Assembly (NCBI GenBank): GCA_037833965.1
Contig: AP031353.1
Span: 24,244,501 to 24,308,500, forward strand
Reading direction: 5' to 3'
DNA length: 64,000 nt
DNA from: Marchantia polymorpha subsp. ruderalis
Taxonomy: Eukaryota; Streptophyta; Marchantiopsida; Marchantiales; Marchantiaceae
Part shown: piece after piece, positions 8,196 to 17,212 of the stretch
Numbering within the stretch: position 1 is the first letter of the stretch
How the letters are laid out: every line of letters begins with the position of its first letter
The notes under the pieces: model-generated
Told to the model about the DNA's origin: nothing
The model's database searches: none
Seen by the model: the letters and a program-made list of their open reading frames with translations, nothing else
Made by a program: the position numbers and the translations under genes

Positions 8196-11095
8196 AAGTG
8201 AGTGCGCGTGATTTGGAATTGAGGGCGATTAGAGTTTGCCGAGAGAGAAAGAAACCCGGGCGGTGCGGAAGTAGAATGAGCGGGCGAGCGAACCCCAGGA
8301 ACGCAATGACGAGACCGAGCAGATTGCGGATGGTGCCACTTCGCCTACCGCAGAACGGGCTGCGCGCTTTTGAGGAGCGCTTAATAGCAAGAAAGCTCGA
8401 TTTCTTGCTATGGGGATGGAATTACATCTGTGCGAATATGGTGCGCGAGTGGCTAGAGCCACAGGGACCACCTTCGCGCGGATTGCGTCCGCATGTTGAC
8501 CGGTGGACAGTCCAAGATTGGGCGCAGGCGTTGGGAAGATGTGCTGGCATGCCAGGGCATCTCCTTTTCGACAGTGAGAGCATCAAGGTGACCAAGCAAG
8601 AAGAGGCGCAATTTGTGGAGCTGTTCAAGACCGGGAGGTCTACCAAGAATGGGTACAGGACCCGTGATTACAAGGATCGATTTCGCCGGACTTTGTCCGC
8701 GGCGCTGATGCAATTTCTGCAGCCGCACCGCGCCTGCTACATCACATTGTGGCAGGTCTCTTTTGTGGAGTGCGTCATCGAGGGGACTCCAATTCACTGG
8801 GCGAGCATCCTGCACAGGGTGATGCGACAGCACGCGTTTGAGGAGAAGGGGGGAACTCTAAACCATCTTTCTCCTTTCCTCATCAATTTTTATCGACAGC
8901 GGAATTGTTTGACAGCGGCGGAGCTTGAACATTTTCCGCCATTGTCCATCGACCATCCCGGGAAGTATGTGCGGGAGAATGAGGTCGACACTGATGCAGA
9001 GGAGTCACCAACTTCTACCCCATCAAGACGGAGGGACGAAGGGAGACACACTCCTGCAGCACGAGTGCCGCGGAAGCGGCGATGGAGGGAAGAGTCCGAA
9101 GAGGAGCAGCATCAAGAACCCTCTGCTCCCATTCGACCGCGGCCGCTGTGCGAGCCATACAGCCGGCCGAAGCAGAAGGCACGCAGACTGGTGTTACCAG
9201 CTGACAGTGCGGACACGGTGACGATTGCGACGGAGAAAGGAAGTGCGTCGCCAGAGGAGCATGAGGAAGCGCGGACGACCGCAGGAGCGACGGGCCACGC
9301 TGCAACCTCGACGGGAGAGAGGCCGCCTACGGGCCAAGGGCCTCCGGAGTTACCACGTGCGATGCGGACAGATGTTCCGTTTGCGCACAGACGAGCCTCC
9401 GCGGACGGACGAGCCTCCGCGGACCGGCGAACACAAGTGGATGTGGATCTACGCTTACGCGTGGGAAGGAGCAGTCCGCCTGTGCACAAGCGCTCACCTG
9501 TGCACAGGACGCCTCCACACGTGCCGCCTGTGCACAGGCAAGAATCACCCCCGTTCCAACGTAGGAAGGGGAAGGAGCCGGCGGAAGAACCGCCTACGAG
9601 ACACCGGCCCTCGGGGCCAGACCCTCCGGCGCACCACGCGCCGCAATTTGCGCCTTCGGCGCCAGGGCCTTCGAGCCGAGGAGATACGAGCAGAGAGCGT
9701 GCGGAGGCCGCACCATCGGCGGGAAGTCCGCCGATAGATGCGCCTTCGGCGGTAGGGCCTATAGGCCAAGGAACATCGGGCGTGCGGCCCCCGGCCATGT
9801 CGCCTTCGGCGATAGATGTCCGCGGCGCTACGCCTGCGGCGGACAAGGCGCCGGCAAATGCGCCTGCGCACGGGCCGGGCACAGCCCCCACGGACCGATC
9901 AAGGGAGCAGCAGCGGACGATGGAGCGGAGTGACTGTCCGCGGGATGAAATTTCGATGCGCGATGCGCAATCAAACCCCGCGCAGCCACCTTCCGCTCGA
10001 TCGCCTTCGGCGGCGGACGACGGCGGCAGAGAGGATGCGGTAGACAATCAACAAGCGAGCGACGGGGATGCCGCACGGGTACATTCGCCTTCCGCCTTAG
10101 ACATTTTGGCGACGAGCAGCGAGGCTGCAGCCGTGCCTTCGCAGGCAGCACACGTCGACGACGTGCAGCCCCACTCGGGGCAGTCGCCGACGCAATCAAT
10201 GGCGACTGAAATTCTCCACTCGGATGATGACGACGGAGGCTCCACGGAAGAAATGTCAGGAGCAGAAGACACCGAGGAGGAGGAGGAGGAAATTGTTGGA
10301 GCGCCGGCGGCGGCGCTCTCTGAGCAGGTGATTCCGTTGCTGCGGTACTTGGATCGCAAGGTCGATAAATACGCCGACCCACTCCAGCCGGGATCTTACA
10401 TCGAGTTAGTGCGCAGGCGGACTCGCACTAAAGTCCACACCAGCAAGCTATTAGCTAGAGTGGACCAGGAGTTGAAGGAATTGAAGGAGAAGCATGCGTG
10501 CTTGTGGGGTCAGTACAAGCTTAATCAGAAATTCTACAAGCACTCCGAGAAGATGAAGGATGAGAAACTGGACGAGCTCACCAAGGAGCAGGTGAAGGTC
10601 AAGGAAGCACTCATTTCTGAGCAGGCCCAGAATCGGATTTTGTCAGAGGAGCTCGTGCGACAGACGCGGTTGTTGGAACAATGTCAGCTCGCACGGCAGG
10701 CGGATGAAGAGTTAATCCGCAGGTTACAGTCAGAGTGTGGCGAATTGAGAGCGCAACGTGCTGAAGCCGAATCGCAATTAGTGATACTCGAAGAGGATCG
10801 CAGGAAGGAGGCGGATCGCACGAAGGTGGAGACGGCGAGGCGAGTCGCCCACTGTCTCAAGGGCTACGTCCACTGGGAAGTGAAGGCGCAGGAGAAACTC
10901 ACACTGCGTGAGTTTGAATTGCGCGCAGCCGGGTTGTTGTCAGGCGACAGTAGGAGTCGGCGGAAGGTAGCAAAGAAGCTCGATGCCTTTCTGTCGAAGG
11001 CACAGGATACCATGTCCGCCCTCGAAGGGGAGGTGTCCGCGGCGTTGCAGCGTTTGGGACTGCGCAGTCGAGCGGAAGATTGGCAGGGTAGGGAG
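8196..11095 (+). mobile_element. 2.9-kb ORF-bearing segment present in C and A, absent from B's LTRs
   Basis: Aligning C with B's LTR gives a clean break: the shared sequence stops at an AGGGAG word (8190-8195) and resumes after a second AGGGAG (11090-11095). Unit A has the same two words (21016-21021 and 23934-23939). The segment either left B's LTR by deletion between 6-bp repeats or entered the LTR of A and C's ancestor. It holds the ORF from 8276 onward, a Pro/Ala/Arg-rich region coded partly by palindromic words, an acidic run and a coiled coil. Confidence 0.8.
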
Positions 11096-11179
11096 TTAGT
11101 GCGCGGCAGTCGGCCGCGCAGGAGACGTAGTACAGGTTCCGCGGAGTGTAGTGTAGCGTGGTTCCGTGCAGGCGTGTAG
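8276..11179 (+). CDS. Large LTR-borne ORF of unit C (novel; globular, Pro-rich, acidic and coiled-coil parts)
   Basis: A sense-strand ORF of about 967 codons inside the U3 part of an LTR, upstream of its TATA box. The frame opens earlier, at 8054, but the preferred start is the ATG at 8276 (MSGRANPRNAMTRPSRLRM), because copies A and C differ much more before it than after it. From that start the parts are: residues about 20-220, an aromatic-rich globular region with WTVQDWAQALGRC and HWASILHRVMRQHAFEEKG; about 225-600, low-complexity Pro/Ala/Arg/Ser sequence; about 640-680, an acidic run with DDDDGGSTEE; about 700-900, a long coiled coil rich in Leu, Glu and Lys. The globular part reminds me of the 'putative plant transposon protein' regions of Tat/Ogre-type retroelements; that is an impression, not a match. 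It looks whole. Its function is unknown; a structural, RNA-binding or accessory role for the element is possible. Confidence 0.6.
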   Translation: MSGRANPRNAMTRPSRLRMVPLRLPQNGLRAFEERLIARKLDFLLWGWNYICANMVREWLEPQGPPSRGLRPHVDRWTVQDWAQALGRCAGMPGHLLFDSESIKVTKQEEAQFVELFKTGRSTKNGYRTRDYKDRFRRTLSAALMQFLQPHRACYITLWQVSFVECVIEGTPIHWASILHRVMRQHAFEEKGGTLNHLSPFLINFYRQRNCLTAAELEHFPPLSIDHPGKYVRENEVDTDAEESPTSTPSRRRDEGRHTPAARVPRKRRWREESEEEQHQEPSAPIRPRPLCEPYSRPKQKARRLVLPADSADTVTIATEKGSASPEEHEEARTTAGATGHAATSTGERPPTGQGPPELPRAMRTDVPFAHRRASADGRASADRRTQVDVDLRLRVGRSSPPVHKRSPVHRTPPHVPPVHRQESPPFQRRKGKEPAEEPPTRHRPSGPDPPAHHAPQFAPSAPGPSSRGDTSRERAEAAPSAGSPPIDAPSAVGPIGQGTSGVRPPAMSPSAIDVRGATPAADKAPANAPAHGPGTAPTDRSREQQRTMERSDCPRDEISMRDAQSNPAQPPSARSPSAADDGGREDAVDNQQASDGDAARVHSPSALDILATSSEAAAVPSQAAHVDDVQPHSGQSPTQSMATEILHSDDDDGGSTEEMSGAEDTEEEEEEIVGAPAAALSEQVIPLLRYLDRKVDKYADPLQPGSYIELVRRRTRTKVHTSKLLARVDQELKELKEKHACLWGQYKLNQKFYKHSEKMKDEKLDELTKEQVKVKEALISEQAQNRILSEELVRQTRLLEQCQLARQADEELIRRLQSECGELRAQRAEAESQLVILEEDRRKEADRTKVETARRVAHCLKGYVHWEVKAQEKLTLREFELRAAGLLSGDSRSRRKVAKKLDAFLSKAQDTMSALEGEVSAALQRLGLRSRAEDWQGRELVRGSRPRRRRSTGSAECSVAWFRAGV
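9470..9550. repeat. GTGCAC palindromes translated inside the LTR-borne ORF
   Basis: Three copies of CCTGTGCACAGG or a one-base variant lie in frame and are read as PPVHKRSPVHR and PPVHRQ. The same word is arrayed in the non-coding LTR on both sides. The equivalent stretch in A is 22320-22385. Confidence 0.75.
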
Positions 11180-11215
11180 CGTAGTGCAGTGTAGTGCTAG
11201 GTAGGACTTAGAAGG

Positions 11216-11225
11216 TATAAAATAG
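11216..11225 (+). promoter_or_regulatory. TATA box of unit C LTR, downstream of the ORF
   Basis: TATAAAATAG lies 37 bases after the ORF stop and 960 bases before the LTR end. This places the large ORF in U3. In a full-length relative, the ORF in the 3' LTR would be the last ORF of the transcript begun at this box in the 5' LTR. Confidence 0.6.
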
Positions 11226-12186
11226 TTCCAGGCGTTTTGCCTGGGGTTCTTTCCCATCAGAAGTATAGATCAGGAACCCATTTCCTTTGCGTGTTTGTGT
11301 CCTTGAGTTCTGTCACCACGCACGAGGAGTTACAACTTAGCGTTCCGCATTTTGTAGCTGAAGGCCTTCGGCCGAATGTTCAGAGCTAGTCCATTGGTTA
11401 GAGACTTGAGTAGTTCGGATCTGCACCTGCGGGTGACTGCCGATGCTCAGAGCCAGTGACTAGTTAGATACTTGAACAGTTTCGCCCCTACACCTTCGAG
11501 TGTTTCTTTCTGATTGTACTCCTTGGGATTTTTCCCCTGAATGCCAAAGTGAAGTTTTGCTACTTCGTGTAAGCCTTGGTTGTAAATTCAGGTTACGCTG
11601 CAGCAGGTGCCTTGAGGGTAACCCCTGTAGTATTTCTGGGAATGACAAGTGCCTGAGAATTCAAACTCTTCAATAGACTGTTGTTGTGTTACTGGAATGT
11701 TTCACAGTGAGTCCTTCAGTGCGGACCTGTGTTCTCTGCGCGTTTTGTGAGTTGAGAGTGTTGTTCACCGCGTAGGAGTGACTTCGATCCGAAGTAGGCA
11801 GTCCAAACCGGGTTTCCTACACTAGCAGCAAGCTAGTGGAAGTGTTGTAAAAGCCGGAGTTGGGAGTCACTGCCCGCAGCTTTGCCGAGTGTGCTCGTGA
11901 GAGACTTTCCCCCTGAAATCTTGAAGTAGAGGTCCTAACGGATCTCTGGGTTGTGTTTCTTTAGTTTCAGGTGTGTGTGTGTGTGTGTTACGCTGCACTG
12001 TGCGACCTCCGAGTGCGCTCCGAGTGGACACTTGCAGTATTTCTGGGAGTGACAGTTGCCTGAGAATTCAAACTCCTCAATAGTCTGTTAAAACGTGACA
12101 CTTTGTACCCTGTGTGTTCCTCTGTCCCTGTGGGTTCGACCTTTCTACCACTATATTGCAGTTTTAGCCTTTAGTGGGTTATTACA

Positions 12187-14282
12187 TCCCTTCTGGTGGC
12201 CCTGGCCTCCACCATTTTGGTGGCGTAGTCCGTTGCTACCAGAATGTAGCGCCTTCGTGTGCTTCTAGTCATTGGTTGTATCGGCCCTACAAAGTCAATG
12301 CCCCACTTTTTGAAAGGTGCTAGAGGCATGATGGGAGTCAGGGGCCAGCGTGTTGTAGGCGTTGGTCTCCCCGTCCTCTGGCAACTGTCGCACTTGCGGA
12401 TGTAATCGAGAACATCCTTAAACATGGTCGGCCACCAATACCCCGCATTTAGAATCTTTGTGACCGTGTTCCTGGTGGCATAGTGTCCACCCGCCTCCTC
12501 TGTATGCATCGCACTCACTATTCTTGGTACCTCTGATTCCTCCAGGCATCTGCATAAGCGCTCATCTGCCATCTTCTTGAACAAAACCCCCTGCTGGAGT
12601 TGGTACGGGCCTGCCTTATGAATAAAGACAGTTCGCTGTTCCAAATCCATGCCTACGGGACACTGAAGGGTTAGCAGATATCGATACAGGTCGTCATAGC
12701 GGGACTCATGCCCCGCAGACAACTGAAATAACTCTTCATCTGGAAAATCGTCCACCAATTCCTCCTCTGTCGGCTGGGTCCATAATCGGGACAAGTAATC
12801 CGCATTTTCGTGGTGCACCCCCTTCCTGGTCTGGACTGTGTAGGTGAACTCTTGTAGCAACAACACCCACCTGGCGATCCGACCGGATAGGTCGGCTTTC
12901 TTGACTAGGTGTTGCAATGCGTAGTGGTCCACATGGAACACAAACTCGTAGCAGATTAGGTAGTGACGGAACTTTTTACAGGAGTACACCATCCCCAACG
13001 CTTCTCTCTCCGTCGTGGTGTACTTCCGCTCTGCTAGAGACAGCTGCCGGCTCGCGAAATAAATCGGGTAGTCCTTTTTGTTGTCATCCTTTTGACTCAG
13101 TACTACACCGATGGCGAATGCAGATGTGTCAACGTAAACATGGAATGGTCGATTCCAGTCTGGACTCCTTAGCACGGGAGCAGTCGTGAGTTTCGCTTTA
13201 AGAGCCTCAAATGCTGACTGCTGGTTCGCACCCCAGGCATAAGGCTCGTCCTTCTTCAACAACTTGGTCAGGTCCGCCGCCAGTATTGCATACAGGTGTA
13301 TGAATCTTCGGTAGTAGCCCACATGACCCAGGAATGCTCGCAGCTCTCTTAGATTCGTGGGTGGCTCAAGCTCGAGTATAACCTTGACCTTCTCGATGTC
13401 CACCGCAATGCCGTCTGCCGAGACCCGATGACCCAACAAGATTCCACTAGTCATAAAGAAAAAGCACTTCTCGGGATGCAGCGATAAACTGCTCTCTCTA
13501 CATTTATCGAAGGTCTGCTTCAAGTGACTTAGGTGTTCAGACCGCTTCCCAAAGACACAGAAGTCATCTATGAATATTTCCAGGAACTTCCTCAGTTGTT
13601 CCTGGAAGATATTGGTCATCATCCGTTGAAAGGTGGCAGGCGCGTTGCAGAGACCGAAGGGCATCTTGTGGTATGCGTAAGTTCCCCAGTCGGTTGTGAA
13701 CGTAGTTTTATCCTTGTCCTGTTCCCGGATAGACACCTGATTGTAACCTGAGAACCCGTCCAGGAAGCTATAGCATTCATGTCCTGCGACATGGTCTAGA
13801 ATGGCATCCGTGAACGGCAACGGGTGATGATCCTTGCGTGTTGCTGCATTCAACTTCCGGAAATCCTGACACACTCGTATCTTACCCGTCAACTTCTTGG
13901 GTACGATAACAATCGGCGACACCCATTCACTGCTGAGCACTGGGTAAATAATACCAGCACTCAAGTACTTATCTATCTCCTCCTTAACTAGCAAGGAGTA
14001 TTTTGGGTTGAGGCGATACTGGCGCTGTCGTATGGGTACTGAGTCGTCCAGTAAATCGATACGGTGCTCCCCATACCGTGCAGGTATCCCCTTCATGTCT
14101 TCGATCTTCCAGGCGAAGACGTCGACATAATGGCTAAGGAATGCCTGTACGTTCCTTAGCTCGTCTCCTCTCACTGTGCTTGATACCTTCAAGCACTTGT
14201 CGGGACTGAGTTGTACTTCGTGACAGTCACTAGGGTCGACAATGCCCTCGGTGTGACTCGTCTCACTCCTTCCCAGTCCCAC
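12187..14282 (-). mobile_element. Element B reverse transcriptase, RNase H and start of integrase
   Basis: This is the pol region of B on the minus strand. Reverse transcriptase spans about 13350-14050, with EWVSPIVIVPKK, CYSFLDGFSGYNQVSI, KMPFGLCNAPATFQRMM and the catalytic FIDDFCVFGKR. RNase H spans about 12770-13160, with FHVYVDTSAFAIGVVLSQ and ASRQLSLAERKYTTTEREAL. The integrase zinc-binding domain spans about 12380-12515 (HTEEAGGHYATRN and CDSCQR, an HHCC pattern), followed by the first part of the core (KWGIDFVGPI). The FLDG-x-SGYNQ and F-x-DDF forms are typical of the Athila/Tat side of gypsy. The integrase continues at 6806 across unit C. Confidence 0.93.
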
Positions 14283-14291
14283 CGTTAATTG

Positions 14292-14830
14292 CTATTCGTC
14301 TTCCGGCTGAATAGCTTCCGGCTCTTCTTCTTCTCCCACCGAACAGCAGGCAACGAATCCTACGAAATAATCGGATTCGGTACCACTGGAATCCGATCGC
14401 GCGGTCGACTCACTGTCCCCGCCCGATGTGTAACCTGCACTTGTCGATGGGGTCTCTCCTTCGTGTCTGACCCTATTCCAGGGCACCGTAATGGTCTTGG
14501 TCGGTTCCGAAGGATGGGGAAACTTAAGGCGATGCCTTCGCCAATCACATCTGACTTGTGCTCCATATAGCCATGGTCGCCCGAGCAGAACGTCATAGCC
14601 CTGCTTCATCATCGGTTGAAGGATGATATACGTCAACCGAAAGTCCGCACCACCGATGATTGTTTTGACATTGCGCAGCATACATGCAGGCATTCTCCGC
14701 ATCTGATCCGCTAATCTCAACACACGCTTCGAGGGTTCGTATTGACTGAACCCCAAGGCTCTCGCGGTATCCTCCGTCATTATGTTGACTCCTGATCAAG
14801 AGTCGATTGGTACCCTGCGTACACAACACC
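14292..14830 (-). mobile_element. Element B aspartic protease region
   Basis: Between the zinc knuckles and the reverse transcriptase, the minus strand encodes a retropepsin-like fold. An IDS-containing active-site region near 14800 is followed by MTEDTARALGF, a beta-rich stretch, and GYDVLLGRPWLYGAQVRCDW, the flap-distal ILGRPWL block of gypsy proteases. The protease would cut the gag-pol polyprotein. The acidic tail leads into pol. Confidence 0.75.
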
Positions 14831-15539
14831 CTGCTATTTCCACATCGATCTCTGGTGGCCCTTGGTCTTCGCTCTCCACTTGATACACTTGAGAGGATGT
14901 GGATGCGCGCGGCTTCCGCGGACGTCGTAGCGAAAGCATCAACATTCTTCGATACGTCTTGTTGTCCTCCAGGATCTGCTTGAACGTGATGTTCACTTTC
15001 CGACTCCCGAGATCTTCGACCAAGTCATAGTGGGCGCGTTGGGTCGCCGGGGTCGGCGGCGACGCTCTGCGAGGTTCCACGGTGGCTGCCAACTTCGCCC
15101 CAAGGAAGGATGGCAAGTCTGGCCGCGGTGGGTCCTTTTGAGTGCGGATCGCTTCCTTCAACAGGTTGGTTACCTCGTTGCGGATATCCGGAGCATAGTC
15201 CCGTTTCAGCAAGCGAACTGGCTCATCCTCGACTGCTGTATGGGGGCGCACTGCTGGTGCCTCTCGTGTAACCGAAGACTTCCGTGCAGGTCGCAAGTCG
15301 GACTTGCTGGATGTCTTCTCCTTCCCTTTTCCCGTCCGGTCGTCGGTTCTCCGTTCGTGCTTGCGAGTGTCACGCTCTTGCTCCTTCGATTTCTTGGAAC
15401 TACGAGTTTCGACCCGTGCGCACATAACCTCTTCTGCCGGCCATTCTTCGTCTTCGTCATCCCCGTCTGAACCTACTTCGACCTGGTTAACTTGGACGTC
15501 CTCCTTGGCAGGAGGGTTCACAAATCGTACCGCTGGCCG

Positions 15540-15970
15540 AGGAACTGGTGGCTGATCACACTCTGGCGCAGTATGCCCGGTCTTCTTGCAATTACTACAT
15601 GTCGGAACATAATCGTTTCGCCTTTTTGGATGGGGACACTGCGGTGAGAAGTGTCCAACTTCCCCGCAGTTATAACAAGCTCGCGGTGGCGGTGGGTCAA
15701 ACGTCCCTGGAGGCGCTCTCCGCCTCACGGGTACTGTAGTGGCCCGATCCACCGGATGATATCGTGGGACTTGCATTGCTGAAACTGCAGTAGGGGTGGG
15801 AACCGACTGGACGGCGTAGGCTGTCTCTTCGCTAGCCTCTCCATAGTACTGGGGGTGCTCTCCATAGTACGGTTGTGCCCACTCTACTGCGTTGACTGGA
15901 TATGACGGACGGGTGGTAAGGCACTCGGTGTTTGCATGTCCCACCGCCCCGCACGTAGTACACCATAAGT
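15540..15970 (-). mobile_element. Element B nucleocapsid with three zinc knuckles
   Basis: Three CCHC knuckles are readable on the minus strand: CTTCGAVGHANTEC near 15920-15962, CYNCGEVGHFSPQC near 15636-15677 and CSNCKKTGHTAPEC near 15558-15599. A Lys/Arg/Glu-rich region follows (about 15200-15460). They would bind element RNA. Three knuckles is more than the one or two common in gypsy gag. Confidence 0.85.
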
Positions 15971-16099
15971 TCGCTCGCACTCTCCCGGGTGATTTTCGGC
16001 GATCATGCCCGCCTACCACTTGAACCTTGAGGTCGGCGAAGTCCTTCACAAGGGTCTCCATCTTCGAGGCTATGTCTCCCGGCGCTCTGTCCGGAGTCA

Positions 16100-17126
16100 C
16101 TCGTCAGGTGCCCTTCTTCTTCGCTGCCCCATGCTTCTTCCTCTTCTTCTCCTCCTCCGACGATGAGGTTTCCTCTTCTTCGGATGAGGAACGGTTCTCG
16201 TCCGAAGACGATTCTTCCGATGACGGAGTTGTACCTCTACGTCGTCTTCGCCCTCCCTTCGGTTTTCGCTCCTTTGACTCCCGTCTCGCTCTCCCTCTTC
16301 GGTTGAGAGTGGAAGTTTCGAAGGCTTCTGCCGAGGCAATCACGTCCTCAATAGTGTCGCACTTGCTGCGTCGGCAAAAAGTCTCCATCTCCCGAGTTAA
16401 ACCGGTCACGTACCAATCCACAGCTTGTTGTACCGAGAAAGGGGACCCTGGTCCTGTTTTCGGTATTCTGTCAAGGAGGTCCAGAAATCTCTCAGTGTAG
16501 TCACGCAGACTCTCCTTCTTCTCTCGCTGCAAATTACGTAACTTTGTCAATACCCGACTGTCGTAGCCGAGCTCACGGAAGCGGCGAAGGAACTTCTCCT
16601 TCAGCTGGGCCCATGTTGTCAACCCAGTCGGATCGATGCTCTCGTGATTGTACCAACTCCTCGCTTTCTTCCGCAGAAGGCTTGGAAAGATCCTTAGTCG
16701 GTCGTCGTCTGCGATCTCGCGATTGGCAATAGACACCGATTCGAACAACTTAATGTATGAATCTGCATCGTCGTCATCCCCACTCCCTTTATACTTTGGG
16801 TAGGAATGTTTAGTAATCGGCTGAGGTAGCCGCACATTGGCTTGTCCGTCCGCCATCGGTGTGTCTGTCGACGGATCTCGGACGGTCGTTTCTAAATCAC
16901 GAGGAGGGTCCGTGCAAGGAATATCTAGTAGAACTGTAAGCACCAAGTTTGGTTCCGAGTCGCCGGGGGTAGGTTCCCCAAGGATGTCGGCCGAACTAGG
17001 CTTAGGTACTCTTTTTGGTGTTTTCTTGTTTTGACGCCGTGTCTCTTCCACGGCCTTCTCTGAATCTCGTCGGAACCTGCGGACAGCTCTCGCACTTAGG
17101 TTGCTCCCGCTAGCTCCAGTCGACAT
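16100..17126 (-). mobile_element. Element B gag capsid region
   Basis: The gag start is MSTGASGSNLSARAVRRF at 17126, 47 bases after the primer site. The capsid-like core includes KYKGSGDDDDADSYIKLFES, KKARSWYNHESIDPTGLTTW and QLKEKFLRRF, the typical retrotransposon gag pattern (A-x-x-W-Y, then W-x-x-L-K-x-x-F). It ends in a Ser/Glu/Lys-rich tail that runs towards the zinc knuckles. Confidence 0.88.
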
Positions 17127-17172
17127 TCACCGAGCATGGCTGCTCGTAAAAACCCCGGTGTTGACGCAACTG

Positions 17173-17190
17173 TCCCCGGAAGCGGCGCCA
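17173..17190 (-). mobile_element. Element B primer-binding site, tRNA-Asp-like
   Basis: The minus strand reads TGGCGCCGCTTCCGGGGA, about 16 of 18 matches to the plant tRNA-Asp primer site (TGGCGCCGTTGCCGGGGA). It lies 22 bases inside the 5' LTR, more than usual for gypsy elements. Confidence 0.75.
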
Positions 17191-17212
17191 AAAAGAAGTT
17201 GTCGGCTTCTTA

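Larger units (their letters stand above)
6812..12186 (+). mobile_element. Unit C: LTR-only unit with an internal ORF, inserted in B's integrase
   Basis: A 5375-bp unit bounded by TGTGGTACC and TTATTACA and flanked by TCCCT duplications (6807-6811 and 12187-12191). Its first about 1380 bp and last about 1090 bp match B's 2476-bp LTR in opposite orientation. Between them (8196-11095) is a 2900-bp segment that B lacks. There is no second LTR, primer site or pol, so the simplest reading is a solo LTR of a long-LTR relative of B (inference). The ORF inside looks whole. C is the youngest layer of the nest. Confidence 0.85.

Noticed and set aside
9470-9550. Palindromic repeats as a CRISPR-like array
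   Set aside because: Spacing is irregular, the repeats are only 12-16 bp and partly coding, and the genome is eukaryotic.
9112-10047. 311-codon antisense ORF within the LTR-borne ORF of C
   Set aside because: A shadow of the GC-rich, stop-poor low-complexity part of the sense ORF; the sense frame has the coiled coil and the better-conserved globular region.
3558-12186. Reading 3558-12186 as one giant inverted-repeat DNA transposon or foldback element
   Set aside because: The arms are LTRs of B and C in opposite orientation. Each has its own 5-bp duplication and B has a matching direct LTR at 17213, so nested LTR elements explain the layout.
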